The translations under genes and the position numbers were made by a program. Shown one piece after another: positions 8,497 to 17,037 of a stretch of 64,000 nucleotides of DNA. Under the pieces are notes generated by a model. That model was not told the DNA's origin. It saw nothing but the letters and a program-made list of their open reading frames with translations, and searched no databases. Numbering within the stretch: position 1 is the stretch's first letter; each line of letters opens with the position of its first letter. The DNA lies in contig CAZSAL010000009.1 of the NCBI GenBank assembly GCA_964604825.1, forward strand, positions 1 to 64,000, given 5' to 3'. The stretch comes from CAZSAL01 sp964604825 (GTDB lineage: Bacteria; Elusimicrobiota; Elusimicrobia; 2-01-FULL-59-12).

Positions 8497-9354
8497 TTAA
8501 ATGGTTTCGACAGATGAGTCCGGAATCCAGCCCTTTAGCCCTTCGCTGGGAACGCCGATTTCCAGCCAGCCGCTGACTGGTTCCTGCTCGTCCAGAAGCA
8601 GAACCCGGCGTCCTTCCGGAATATTAAAGTTTGCGGGGGAAGACAAATTCGGACCGCTGCGCACTTCCGCCGCAGGTACGATGATCACCGCTTCTTTCTG
8701 CTGCAAGGCTTCGATGCGCAGGCCGCACCAGGTCCCGGACAGGGCCAGCGCTGCGAACAGGGCAAAGGCCGCTTCTGCCGGGATTGTACGGCGTCCCAGA
8801 AAGAACAGGCCGCAGGTCGACACGAGTACTATCAGTAACGCGGAAACCAGAAGCGTTAGAAGATCCAGCGGAACTGCGTAATAGATTCGCCAGCAGAGAG
8901 AAGCCAGCGCGCCGCCGGGAAGAAGCGGATCCCCGGCTTTTGTCAGCGCCAGGTTCAGATTGAACACGACGTCAGAATTCCCTGGATTCAAGCGGAAAGC
9001 CCTGTCGTATGCCGCAACCGCTTTACCCAGGCTCCCCGCTTTGTAGCAGGCATTACCAAGGTTGTATTGGACTACCCAGTTCTGCAGGCCTCCGGTAGCG
9101 GCTGATTCATACGCGCCCGCAGCCTGTAGATACTGCCCCTCGGCATAGGCTTTGTTCCCCTGATCAAAAGAATCCTGAGGAGAAGCAAAAGACAGGGAAA
9201 AGGGAAAAAGTAAAAGGTAAAAAAGAAGGAAGGATACCTTAATGATGTCATCCCCGAATTGTGTTATCGGGGATCCCTGAATCAAGGAATCCTTGTTAGA
9301 TGGATTCCCGCTTACTACTTGCGGGAATGACGGAAAGCGGCTCACTCTTCCCAT
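8497..9354 (-). CDS. batE: BatE-like TPR protein with SH3-like domain
   Basis: The 285-aa protein has a signal-like hydrophobic segment (about 41-58, VSFLLFYLLLFPFSLSFA), two TPR units (about 60-135, including NLGNACYKAGSLGKAVAAYD), two transmembrane helices (about 160-215) and a bacterial SH3 domain at the C-terminus (AEVRSGPN, then EGLKGWI). This is the usual BatE layout, a periplasm-facing partner of the Bat vWA proteins. The start ATG at 9354 overlaps the end of batD, favouring translational coupling. The first 36 residues are largely encoded by an R2 palindrome and the signal peptide by half an R1. The N-terminus is therefore repeat-derived, and a downstream non-ATG start cannot be excluded. 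Confidence 0.8.
   Translation of the reverse strand: MGRVSRFPSFPQVVSGNPSNKDSLIQGSPITQFGDDIIKVSFLLFYLLLFPFSLSFASPQDSFDQGNKAYAEGQYLQAAGAYESAATGGLQNWVVQYNLGNACYKAGSLGKAVAAYDRAFRLNPGNSDVVFNLNLALTKAGDPLLPGGALASLCWRIYYAVPLDLLTLLVSALLIVLVSTCGLFFLGRRTIPAEAAFALFAALALSGTWCGLRIEALQQKEAVIIVPAAEVRSGPNLSSPANFNIPEGRRVLLLDEQEPVSGWLEIGVPSEGLKGWIPDSSVETI
9185..9236. repeat. Half copy of palindromic repeat R1 inside batE
   Basis: Only one arm is present. The minus strand reads TTTTTTACCTTTTACTTTTT and then CCCTTTTCCCTG, matching the pyrimidine arm of R1. It encodes the hydrophobic core of the BatE signal peptide. Confidence 0.55.
9247..9331. repeat. Palindromic repeat R2, copy a (inside batE)
   Basis: It starts GTCATCCCCG and ends GCGGGAATGAC, with inner arms CCGAATTGTGTTATCGG and ATTCCCGCTTACTACTTGCG. 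It is read through as part of the BatE N-terminus (about residues 8-36). Confidence 0.85.
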
Positions 9355-11183
9355 TTAATTTCCTTTTCCAGCGTGTCGATCAATGTGCGAATGTCCTTTT
9401 GCGCCTTTGCAATATCTTCGGGACTTACCTGCGCAGGGGCAAACTGGAACAGGTCCAGGGTATTCCAGAGTTCTTCAACTTTTTGTTTATCCGTATCGTG
9501 TAATTTTCTTTCGCTCATCAACTGAACCGAGTCTTTCAAAGCCAGTCCCGTATCGTTTAAACCCAGTTTGGCGGCGAGATAACCGCGCAGAGCGTCGCCC
9601 ATTTCGCGGGCCGCTTCTTTTACCTGCGACCGGGAAGCGAACGCTTCTGCGGCCTGCAGCCGCTTCAAGGCGCGGCCCCGCGCCGCGCGGAAACGCACCA
9701 GGCGCGGATTCGAAAAAAACAGCCTGCGGTAAAGCTGGAGAAGGCCTGCTCCCAGCATGAACAAAAAGGCAAGAGCATTTAGAATATACAGCCAGGCGCT
9801 GCGATAAAGGGGAATTCTTTTCGGACGCAGTCCTGAGGAAGTTTTGATGTAGCGGATATCCTGGCCAAGCACGCGAATGCCAGGAGCTTCCGGCGCGGAA
9901 AATCCCGGGCCCGGAGTCTGCGGACCGGCAGGCCCCGGTTTGACGGAGACGGAAAGAGGCTGGGAATGCAGCGTCCGGTAAGAGCCAGCTTCCGGATCGA
10001 AATATGAATATGAAACCGGCGGCACGGTGAGATCGCCGGAAGTCGTGGGGATCAGGACGATCTTGAACACTTTCGATCCCTGAACCAGGTAGTCTTTTTT
10101 ATCGATATTGACCGCGGCGTTGGAAGCGAAAGTGCGGAAATTGTTGAAGGCCGGCCAGACAACGTCCGGCAAGGATTTTATATTACCCTTTCCCGCGATC
10201 GAAACGGACAGTTCCACGGGCTGGCCGACCGTAGTGGACCGCTTGTCCAGGCCGGCTGACAGCGCGTATTGGCCTACCGCTCCGCTGAAGCCCGCCGGCT
10301 TCGGTTCCGGCAGAGGCTTTACCTGAATCGTGATCGGATTGGTATTCAGCATTTTTTCCTGGCCGCCCCCGAAGAAGTTCGCAAACAAGTCTCCGCTGAA
10401 AGGATCGGACGCGAGATTCTGAATCTGCACGCGCAGCCCGGCGGGACCGATTTTCGCCCTGCCCGGAGTCGTGGGAAACAAAGCCGTGCGGAGTTCGGTG
10501 ACGTTAAACTGGGTTCCGCGGGCGCTTGCCGTATAGTTTTTCTGAGGAGGCAGATCTTCCGTCCAGAAACCGGAGGTATCCGGCGGCTGGTACTGAGGGT
10601 TGCTCAGAAGCGGAACGCGGTTGTACACGCGGAAAGAAAGCGTGACGGGCTCGCCTACGTAGGCAGTGGATTTATCCACCGTAGTGGTGACGAAAATGCC
10701 CGGAGCTCCGGAACCGCCGGGGGAAGCGCGCGCCGGAGCGGGCGCTGCGGACGCCTGGGCTTTCACGACTTCCAGGGACATGGGCTGCGTTGCGGCGCTC
10801 TGGCCTCCGGCCTGGACCTGGATCGGAGGTATGGTAAAGCGGCCAACCTGTTTAGGCGAGAGCATGTAGTTGTAGGTCACATTCGCGCTGGTCTGGCCGT
10901 TGACCCAGCTGAAGCTTTGCGATGTCCCGGCGTTATAGATCTGGAAATCCGGAAGCCCGGGGAGCTGCGGCGCAGGCAGATTGGAGGAATTTCCCGAAAT
11001 GGTCACGCTTAAGCGCGCCTGCTCATTTAACGCCACCTGCTGCCGGTCGAGGCTGGCCGTGATTTGCACCTCCGCAAAACAACAGGTTAAAGGTAAAAGT
11101 GAAAAGGGCAAAACGAGGTATAACCTTTTAAAAAGGCCTGCCAAACTTTTACCCTTTACCCTTTGCCCTTTTACCTGCCTCAT
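9342..11183 (-). CDS. batD: BatD-like protein (oxygen-tolerance family)
   Basis: The 613-aa protein begins with a signal peptide (residues about 1-37) and continues as tandem immunoglobulin-like beta domains typical of BatD, including ITASLDRQQVALNEQARLSV and SLSFRVYNRVP-type segments. A transmembrane helix follows at about 466-488 (SAWLYILNALAFLFMLGAGL), and then a cytoplasmic C-terminal helical region of about 115 residues. BatD is thought to act in the periplasm with the BatA/B vWA proteins. The start lies 3 bp after the batC stop. The signal peptide is almost entirely encoded by an R1 repeat (11084-11176). Confidence 0.88.
   Translation of the reverse strand: MRQVKGQRVKGKSLAGLFKRLYLVLPFSLLPLTCCFAEVQITASLDRQQVALNEQARLSVTISGNSSNLPAPQLPGLPDFQIYNAGTSQSFSWVNGQTSANVTYNYMLSPKQVGRFTIPPIQVQAGGQSAATQPMSLEVVKAQASAAPAPARASPGGSGAPGIFVTTTVDKSTAYVGEPVTLSFRVYNRVPLLSNPQYQPPDTSGFWTEDLPPQKNYTASARGTQFNVTELRTALFPTTPGRAKIGPAGLRVQIQNLASDPFSGDLFANFFGGGQEKMLNTNPITIQVKPLPEPKPAGFSGAVGQYALSAGLDKRSTTVGQPVELSVSIAGKGNIKSLPDVVWPAFNNFRTFASNAAVNIDKKDYLVQGSKVFKIVLIPTTSGDLTVPPVSYSYFDPEAGSYRTLHSQPLSVSVKPGPAGPQTPGPGFSAPEAPGIRVLGQDIRYIKTSSGLRPKRIPLYRSAWLYILNALAFLFMLGAGLLQLYRRLFFSNPRLVRFRAARGRALKRLQAAEAFASRSQVKEAAREMGDALRGYLAAKLGLNDTGLALKDSVQLMSERKLHDTDKQKVEELWNTLDLFQFAPAQVSPEDIAKAQKDIRTLIDTLEKEIKWEE
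11084..11176. repeat. Palindromic repeat R1 encoding the BatD signal peptide
   Basis: It shares AAAGGGCAAAACGAGG (11103-11118) and the self-complementary CCTTTTAAAAAGG centre with the copy at 11745-11836. The arms GGTAAAAGTGAAAAGGGC and TTACCCTTTGCCCTTTTACC are inverted. It covers BatD codons 3-34. Confidence 0.85.
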
Positions 11184-11186
11184 TGA

Positions 11187-11843
11187 TTACCAGTCTTCAT
11201 CCGGATGCGGTACTCCGCCTTGCGGTTGTTTCTGTCTCGGTTTTTTCTGTTCGCCCGCGGCGATCGCCGCCAATAACCGCTGGGCATCCTCTTTGCTCAT
11301 CTGAGGCTTCTGCTGATTTTGTTTGGCCTGCTGATTTTTGCTCCCGCCGGATTTGGGATTCTTGCATTTCGGCGGATTCTTCTGAAATCTCATCGCCATA
11401 CCCAGATTATACTTGGCGTCCTCGTCCGCGGGATTGGCGCGCAGGCTTTCCTTATACGACTCAATGGCTTCCGCCCACTTCTGCTCGCGGATAAAGGAAT
11501 TGCCCTTGTTATACAAAGCCGCGGCACGCAGCGGCTTGAAGGCGGATTGCGCGGCCTGGTCAAACTCGGATTCGGCGCGGCTGAACTGCCCCATCTGGTA
11601 CGCCGCGTCGCCTGCGTTGAAGTGGAGAATGCTGGAATTAGGCGCGTCGATCAGCGCGTCATCGTACTTTTTCAGCGCCCGCTCATAATTCCCGTTCCAG
11701 AAATCGCGGTTGGCATATTTAAGCGAAGCCGCACATACTGAAGAAGGCAAAAGGCAAAGGGCAAAGGGCAAAACGAGGAAGTGCCTTTTAAAAAGGCAAA
11801 CCTTGTTTTTCCCTTTAACCTTTTCCCTTTTCCCTGTCGTCAT
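11187..11843 (-). CDS. batC: BatC-like TPR protein
   Basis: This 218-aa protein starts at the ATG at 11843, which overlaps the batB stop as ATGA; an ATG further upstream would sit inside batB. Residues 1-36 form a signal peptide (FLVLPFALCLLPSSVCA) encoded by an R1 repeat. TPR units follow (about 45-150, including HFNAGDAAYQMGQFSRAESEFD and YNLGMAMRFQ), then a Lys/Gln-rich tail. The protein is probably periplasmic and scaffolds the Bat complex. In this operon it sits between the vWA gene batB and batD, the standard order. Confidence 0.83.
   Translation of the reverse strand: MTTGKREKVKGKNKVCLFKRHFLVLPFALCLLPSSVCAASLKYANRDFWNGNYERALKKYDDALIDAPNSSILHFNAGDAAYQMGQFSRAESEFDQAAQSAFKPLRAAALYNKGNSFIREQKWAEAIESYKESLRANPADEDAKYNLGMAMRFQKNPPKCKNPKSGGSKNQQAKQNQQKPQMSKEDAQRLLAAIAAGEQKKPRQKQPQGGVPHPDEDW
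11745..11836. repeat. Palindromic repeat R1 encoding the BatC signal peptide
   Basis: The arms GGCAAAAGGCAAAGGGCAA and CCCTTTAACCTTTTCCC flank GCCTTTTAAAAAGGC (11783-11797). The block AAAGGGCAAAACGAGG (11763-11778) is identical to the batD copy. It covers BatC codons 3-33. Confidence 0.85.
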
Positions 11844-12844
11844 TCTCGTTTCCCTTCCGGGATTGCCAGGCTTATCAGTAAACAGAATAGAGCAATTCCC
11901 AGCGGCCACTGGTACCGGTTTTCCAGACGGTTGAAGAGGCGGGACTTTTGATCTCCGCGCTTTAAATTATCAAGAGCCTTGCCGATCTGATCGGCCTCGT
12001 CTCCCGAAAGATTGGCGCGGTAATACTGCCCGCCGGTTTCCTGAGCAATGCGGGAAAGAGTTGTTTCGTCCATCCGGCTTAATACGACCTGCCCGTTCTT
12101 GTCGCGTTTATAGCCGCTGCGGTGGCCCTGTTCATCGAATATCGGGATAGGATCTCCCTGTGGGCTTCCCACGCCGATGGTGAATATTTTCATGCCCAGC
12201 TTTGCCGCTTCTTTTGCCGCCCCTATGGGATCGCTTTTGTGGTCCTCCCCATCCGTAAGGAGAATCAGCACGCGCGCCCCGCCTTCACCCGCCTTCAGGC
12301 CTTTGGCCGCGGTGCGTATGGCATCGCCAATGACCGTTCCCGGGATCGGCACGGCGCCCACGTCAATGGCGTCCAGCGCTTCCTGAGCGGCGGTGTTATC
12401 TATGGTAAGAGGGCATTCCACATATGCCTGGCCCGCAAAGGCGATAATGCCCAGGCGGTCGCCCGCCAGCCGGTCGATCAGCTGTCCTAAAATCAGTTTG
12501 GCATTCGCCATCCGGTTGGGCTTGAGATCCTCGGCCTGCATGGACAGGGAACAATCCACTGCGATAAAAACGTCCAGGCCCTTTTGTTTGAATTCGACAA
12601 GGCGCGCCCCGATTAAAGGTCCGGCCAGAGCGATAGTCGCACTTAAGAGCCCCACGATCTGAAGGAAAGCGGACCAATGCCTGCGGCGCGAGAGACCGGC
12701 CGGGAACAGCCGTCTGACGGTGGCCTCCTGACCCATAACGCCGACGCCTTGCCTGCGCCAGCGATAGGTCCAGAAAATAATGACAGTCAATAACGCAGGT
12801 ACTACGAAGAAAGCAAACATCGATGGATATGCGACGTAGTTCAT
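11840..12844 (-). CDS. batB: BatB-like von Willebrand factor A membrane protein
   Basis: The 334-aa protein has an N-terminal transmembrane helix (about 8-27), a second helix (about 58-80), and a vWA domain with MIDAS motif DCSLS (97-101), a later Thr-containing loop, and LLTDGEDH. A C-terminal helix follows (about 312-327). The vWA domain is expected to bind a metal and contact other Bat proteins. It is separated from batA by a 109-bp gap occupied by an R2 repeat. It overlaps batC by 4 bp. Confidence 0.88.
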   Translation of the reverse strand: MNYVAYPSMFAFFVVPALLTVIIFWTYRWRRQGVGVMGQEATVRRLFPAGLSRRRHWSAFLQIVGLLSATIALAGPLIGARLVEFKQKGLDVFIAVDCSLSMQAEDLKPNRMANAKLILGQLIDRLAGDRLGIIAFAGQAYVECPLTIDNTAAQEALDAIDVGAVPIPGTVIGDAIRTAAKGLKAGEGGARVLILLTDGEDHKSDPIGAAKEAAKLGMKIFTIGVGSPQGDPIPIFDEQGHRSGYKRDKNGQVVLSRMDETTLSRIAQETGGQYYRANLSGDEADQIGKALDNLKRGDQKSRLFNRLENRYQWPLGIALFCLLISLAIPEGKRE

Positions 12845-12849
12845 ATGTT

Positions 12850-12933
12850 GTCGCCCCGGAAATTCGTTATCCGGGGCCCATACATAAAGGTCTTTTTTGA
12901 TGGATCCCGGCTTACGGCCTGCCGGGAAGACGA
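12850..12933. repeat. Palindromic repeat R2, copy b
   Basis: It begins GTCGCCCCGG and ends CCGGGAAGACGAC. The centre contains ATAAAGGTCTTTTTTGATGG, like the other R2 copies. It occupies the batA-batB gap. Confidence 0.85.
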
Positions 12934-12953
12934 CTTTAGGAGCGCCTCTTTCC

Positions 12954-13946
12954 TCACGGGAAAGTCCTCCAAACCGTCCGCTCCAGAAGAAAGCCGCCGC
13001 TCAGGCAGAGCATAGCTATCACCAGCCACCCCAGATAATTGTCCTCAAAGGTAACCGCCGAGGGCCCGATGATGTCGGTTTTTTCCAGCTTATCGATCTG
13101 AGAATAAATCTCTTCAAATTCTTTGGCGCTTGTGGCGCGGAAATAGTCGCCGCCTGTAGAGTGGGCAATGTCCTGCAAGGCGGCTTCGTCGAGGTCTTCA
13201 TTAATAGGAAGCATATGGGTATTCCCAAAGTTATCCTGGACAGGGATGATCGACTGCCCGCGTTTCCCCACGCCGATGGCATAGATCTTGATGCCGAGCG
13301 CGGCCGCGGCTTTGGCCGCTGTGAGCGGGTCAATCTCCCCGGAATTATTGCGGCCGTCCGTAACTAGAATTATGACTTTGCTTTTGGCTCCGCTTTTCTT
13401 CAAGTGATTGCATGCCGTGGCAATGGCTGTACCTATGGCGGTGTTTTCGGTCGTGGTAACGCCCACCTCAATCTGGTCGAGGAAATCGACCAAAGCTCCA
13501 TAATCCAGCGTCAGGGGGCATTCCAGTATTGCCACTCCGGCGAAGGCGACCAGACCGATGCGGTCGTAATGCCTGTGTGTTATGAAGATTTTCGCCGCTT
13601 TTTTCGCCTCAGCCATGCGGTCAAGGGGATCGAAATCAAGGGCCCGCATGCTGCCCGAAGTGTCCAGACAGATCATGATGTCAATGCCGCGCGCCCGCGC
13701 TTCTTCTCCTTTAAGAACAGACTGCGGGCGGGCCAGCGCAACGATCGCCAGTGCGAGGCCGGCGTAGATAAGCGCGGGAACAGTTTTCCGGTAGCGGACG
13801 CGCCATGATGAAGGAAGAGAAGCCGTCATGGAAACGTCGGGATAGGGCAGCGTGGCGCGCGCCGCAGAATGATCCCGTTCCCGCCACCATATTAAAATGG
13901 CCAAGGGAATTAGTAACAGCAGAAAAATAAGGTCCGAGAAATGCAT
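12954..13946 (-). CDS. batA: BatA-like von Willebrand factor A membrane protein
   Basis: This 330-aa paralogue of the next gene has N-terminal hydrophobic helices (about 5-21 and 56-74), a vWA domain with a complete MIDAS (DTSGS, 95-99; TDGRNNSG later), and a C-terminal transmembrane helix (about 305-323). It is predicted to be inner-membrane anchored, working with MoxR and BatB-E. The surrounding order moxR, DUF58, small membrane protein, vWA, vWA, TPR, BatD, TPR is the classic Bat operon. Confidence 0.9.
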   Translation of the reverse strand: MHFSDLIFLLLLIPLAILIWWRERDHSAARATLPYPDVSMTASLPSSWRVRYRKTVPALIYAGLALAIVALARPQSVLKGEEARARGIDIMICLDTSGSMRALDFDPLDRMAEAKKAAKIFITHRHYDRIGLVAFAGVAILECPLTLDYGALVDFLDQIEVGVTTTENTAIGTAIATACNHLKKSGAKSKVIILVTDGRNNSGEIDPLTAAKAAAALGIKIYAIGVGKRGQSIIPVQDNFGNTHMLPINEDLDEAALQDIAHSTGGDYFRATSAKEFEEIYSQIDKLEKTDIIGPSAVTFEDNYLGWLVIAMLCLSGGFLLERTVWRTFP

Positions 13947-13977
13947 AAGTTAAAAGATCCTAATCAAGATAAAACAG

Positions 13978-14063
13978 TCGTCGTCCCGAAGGTCGTAAGC
14001 CGGGACCCATCAAAAAAGGCCTTCATAAATGGGCCCCGGACAACGGATTTCCGGGGCGACGAC
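13978..14063. repeat. Palindromic repeat R2, copy c
   Basis: GTCGTCGTCCCGAAGGTCG on the left faces TTTCCGGGGCGACGAC on the right, with CCATCAAAAAAGGCCTTCAT at the centre. It fills the gap between the DUF4381-like gene and batA. Confidence 0.85.
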
Positions 14064-14067
14064 TTAA

Positions 14068-14961
14068 TCATTGCTCCAATCCTCGCAATGATTTCCTCGT
14101 TTTCTCCACTATCTGTACCGCGCTGGCGTGATCCTTCAGCGCTTCCGCCGCGTCCGGCCGGAGCTTGGCGAATTTCACCAGGTCGCAGCTTTCCAGCAGA
14201 TCTTTAATCTGAAGGATAACGGGCGATTCAAGCTTTCCCTGCTTGCGCAGGTCCCGCAGCAGTTCGCTGGTGGTGCGTTCGAGAGCAGGACAATGGAACC
14301 CGTTCTCAATGTAGCTGCGGAGCGCGTCGCTCAGTCCGATATAAAATTCTTTCAGCCGGCCGTTTTCCACCCAGCCTGTTGCCAGAAGCTCCTGCAGCCT
14401 GCGCAGAGCGACAGTATCTGCTGGCTCCGGTGGCGGAGGAGGCGGACCATGCAGCTTTGCCTGGCGTTTTTTCCAGAACCAGACGCCTGCCGCTGAAGCG
14501 ATCGCAGCCAGAAGCACCCACCACCAGATTGACCAGGCAACAGGGCCGAGCACGCCCTTGATGCCGCGGATGTCTCCTTTGTCCTTTGGACCGGGTGGGA
14601 CCTCCTGGATCGTGACCGTCATCGAAGAAACCGTCACATGCCTGCTGCGCCCTTTTAAATCACTGAGGGAAAATTCCACGCCGCTCAATGTCTGCTGGCC
14701 GGTAGTGAAATTCTGCAACTCGGTTTTAAGCTGCATGGCATTGGTTCCCGGAACCGCAGTGACCGTGCTTGAATACACTTCGAAAGTGCCCCAGTTTTTG
14801 GGTGTTGGGGGGAATAAGACCAGTTGATCGCCGGGAGGGGTAACCTTTACGGTCAAAGAGAACAGATCTCCAAGCCTGGCCTGGCTCGGCTGAAGCTGGG
14901 CATTAACTGTCGCTGTGGCGACGGTGGTTGAGTGACTTTGTTTAACGGAATCTTTTGACAC
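14068..14961 (-). CDS. Membrane protein of moxR/Bat operon (DUF4381-like with BatD-like N-terminal domain)
   Basis: The 297-aa protein has a beta-rich N-terminal part resembling BatD Ig-like domains (QPSQARLGDLFSLTVKVTPP), one transmembrane helix (about 146-166, WSIWWWVLLAAIASAAGVWFW), a Pro run, and a cytoplasmic helical domain with SDALRSYIENGFHCPALERT, typical of the DUF4381-type proteins between DUF58 and vWA genes. Its start overlaps the DUF58 gene by 20 bp, indicating coupled translation. No clear N-terminal signal is present, so the topology of the N-terminal domain is uncertain. Confidence 0.65.
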   Translation of the reverse strand: MSKDSVKQSHSTTVATATVNAQLQPSQARLGDLFSLTVKVTPPGDQLVLFPPTPKNWGTFEVYSSTVTAVPGTNAMQLKTELQNFTTGQQTLSGVEFSLSDLKGRSRHVTVSSMTVTIQEVPPGPKDKGDIRGIKGVLGPVAWSIWWWVLLAAIASAAGVWFWKKRQAKLHGPPPPPPEPADTVALRRLQELLATGWVENGRLKEFYIGLSDALRSYIENGFHCPALERTTSELLRDLRKQGKLESPVILQIKDLLESCDLVKFAKLRPDAAEALKDHASAVQIVEKTRKSLRGLEQ

Positions 14962-15817
14962 GGGATTGGAAGAACTGAACCAGCGGTTGAACGAAGGACC
15001 GGTCGGTTCTCAGCACGATATGATCGATTCCATGGCGCTGCAGCATTTTCTTCAAATACTGCCGTCGCGCCAGAGAATTTTCCTGAAATTGTTTGCGGAC
15101 GGCCACGTCCCGCGTATCCACCCACATGCGTGTTCCAGTTTCGGCATCGCTTAATTCGAGCAAACCCACCTTCGGCAGCGTCTCTTCGCGGGGATCAAGC
15201 AGCTGCAGAGCTATGAGATCGTGCCGTTTATTGGTTATAGCGAGAAGCCGTTCGTCCACCGCGTAAAAATCAGACAGCAGAAACGCCACGGCTTTGCGCT
15301 TGACCACGCGGTTAAGGTAACGCAGGGCTTCGTTGATGTCCGTTTGAATGCGCCGGGGAGCAAATTCCAGAACATCGCGGATCACCCTCAGGGTGTGCGT
15401 CCGTCCTTTCCGGGGGCGGATGAATTTTTCCACGCGATCGGAAAAAAGACATAGCCCGACTTTGTCGTTATTTCGGATGGCGGAAAAAGCGAGCACCGCG
15501 GCGACTTCCGCTGCCTGATCGGATTTCCATTTGAGGGCCGTGCCAAACCGCAGCGAGGCGCTGCCGTCAACCAGCAGCATCACGGTCATTTCCCGTTCGG
15601 CAACGAACTTCTTCACGTAAGGATGACCGGTACGCGCGGTCACATTCCAGTCAATGGCGCGGACATCGTCGCCGGGGACGTATTCGCGCACTTCGGCAAA
15701 TTCCATGCCCAGGCCGCGGAAAACGCTGCCGTACTGCCCGGAGAAAATTTCATTCACCAGGCGCCGGGTCTTGATTTCAAGACGATGAACTTGCGAAATG
15801 AGATCGCGGGTAATCAT
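14942..15817 (-). CDS. DUF58 domain protein
   Basis: The 291-aa protein belongs to the DUF58 family, vWA-related proteins nearly always found beside MoxR ATPases. It has the family core: VPGDDVRAIDWNVTART (about 48-64), followed by a vWA-like LLVDGSASLRFGT segment with a DxSxS metal-site pattern. It is soluble, with no membrane segment. It probably links the MoxR chaperone to the membrane vWA proteins encoded downstream. It is separated from moxR by 119 bp containing a hairpin. Confidence 0.9.
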   Translation of the reverse strand: MITRDLISQVHRLEIKTRRLVNEIFSGQYGSVFRGLGMEFAEVREYVPGDDVRAIDWNVTARTGHPYVKKFVAEREMTVMLLVDGSASLRFGTALKWKSDQAAEVAAVLAFSAIRNNDKVGLCLFSDRVEKFIRPRKGRTHTLRVIRDVLEFAPRRIQTDINEALRYLNRVVKRKAVAFLLSDFYAVDERLLAITNKRHDLIALQLLDPREETLPKVGLLELSDAETGTRMWVDTRDVAVRKQFQENSLARRQYLKKMLQRHGIDHIVLRTDRSFVQPLVQFFQSRVKRFR

Positions 15818-15833
15818 GAGCGATTGTGTTGAC

Positions 15834-15925
15834 GTCTTTCGGTTTTCAGTTCTCGGATTCTGGCCTTTTTGAAATTGGATTCAAAATCCTAAATCAGAGA
15901 GGCCGAGAAGCAAGAATTGAAAGAC
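15834..15925. repeat. Imperfect inverted repeat between moxR and the DUF58 gene
   Basis: The central arms GAAATTGGATTCAAAATCC and the partly complementary flanks (GTCTTTCGGTTTTCAGTTCTC left; GAGAAGCAAGAATTGAAAGAC right) form a long imperfect hairpin. It may be an intergenic palindromic element or may tune expression of the downstream Bat genes. The outer arms resemble R5. Confidence 0.55.
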
Positions 15926-15936
15926 AGGTTTCATGG

Positions 15937-16926
15937 TTAAGGGACTTCCACTGCCGCGAATAATTTCTGCACGATATCTTCGGAAGTCGTATTTTCCGCG
16001 TCCGCCTCATAAGTAAGAAGGATGCGATGCCGCAGAATGTCCGGCCCGATGGTTTTAACGTCTTCCGGAGTGACGTATCCCCGGCCCTGCAGGAACGCAT
16101 AGGCTTTGACGGCCTGCGTAAGGCAGATTGTTGCGCGAGGGGAAGCTCCGTAGGCGACCAGGCTCTTAATTCCGTCTAATTTATACCGGTCCGGGAAGCG
16201 CGAGGCAAAGACCAGATCCAGAATATAGTTCTTGATCTTCTCGTCGACATAGATTTCATTCACGATGGCGCGCGCGGACAGGATCTCGTCCGGATGCACG
16301 ACCGGCTTGATCTCAATGGGATGCCCTGTGGTCATCCGGTCGAGGATAAGCCGCTCTTCTTCCCGCGAGGGGTATGTGATTTTAAGTTTCAGCATGAAGC
16401 GGTCCACCTGCGCTTCGGGAAGGGGATAAGTTCCCTCCTGCTCTATCGGATTCTGCGTGGCCAGCACCAGAAACGGCGCGGGAAGTTGGAAGCTTTCTTC
16501 GCCGATCGTGACCTGATGCTCCTGCATTGCCTCCAGAAGCGCGCTCTGCACCTTGGAAGGCGCCCGGTTGATTTCATCGGCCAGCAGCAGGTTGGTGAAT
16601 ATCGGACCTTTCTTCACAAAAAAGTGGCTGTCTTTGGGATTGTAAACCGTCGTGCCGATCAGGTCCGCAGGCAGCAGATCAGGAGTAAATTGAATGCGCT
16701 GGAACTGGGTGTCGATAGACTTTGCCATAGTGCGCACTGCCAGAGTCTTAGCAAGCCCGGGGACTCCTTCGAGAAGCACATGGCCGTCCGCCAGGAGCCC
16801 GACCAGGAGCCGTTCCACCAGATATTCCTGGCCAACGATCACTTTTCCTATCTCCTGTTTGAGCGCCTGGATAAAAACGCTCACCTTGCTTACTTTTTCA
16901 TGAATTACGCGGATGCTTTGGTCCAT
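15937..16926 (-). CDS. MoxR-family AAA+ ATPase
   Basis: The 329-aa AAA+ ATPase of the MoxR group is thought to act as a chaperone inserting metal or remodelling vWA proteins. Walker A is GVPGLAKT (54-61) and Walker B is LLLADEINRAP (113-123), followed by the sensor 1 region (LVLATQNPIEQEGTYPLPEAQ). The C-terminal lid ends in TSEDIVQKLFAAVEVP. It is the first gene of an eight-gene minus-strand operon. A GGGAGG ribosome-binding site lies 8-9 nt before the start, and a sigma70-like promoter lies upstream. Confidence 0.93.
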   Translation of the reverse strand: MDQSIRVIHEKVSKVSVFIQALKQEIGKVIVGQEYLVERLLVGLLADGHVLLEGVPGLAKTLAVRTMAKSIDTQFQRIQFTPDLLPADLIGTTVYNPKDSHFFVKKGPIFTNLLLADEINRAPSKVQSALLEAMQEHQVTIGEESFQLPAPFLVLATQNPIEQEGTYPLPEAQVDRFMLKLKITYPSREEERLILDRMTTGHPIEIKPVVHPDEILSARAIVNEIYVDEKIKNYILDLVFASRFPDRYKLDGIKSLVAYGASPRATICLTQAVKAYAFLQGRGYVTPEDVKTIGPDILRHRILLTYEADAENTTSEDIVQKLFAAVEVP

Positions 16927-16964
16927 ACGAAATTCCTCCCATGATAATAAAAGCTGTTCCCATC

Positions 16965-16994
16965 TTTATAATCCATCCTGAATTTTTTTGTCAA
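16965..16994 (-). promoter_or_regulatory. Promoter of the moxR-Bat operon
   Basis: On the minus strand TTGACA (16989-16994) is followed by TTATAA with 17-bp spacing, or TATAAA with 18. A 5' leader of about 30 nt ends in GGGAGGAATTTCGT before the moxR ATG. Confidence 0.7.
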
Positions 16995-17037
16995 GACGCG
17001 GCATCCTAAAAGCTTTCTCAGGATTCTAATAGGTAAG

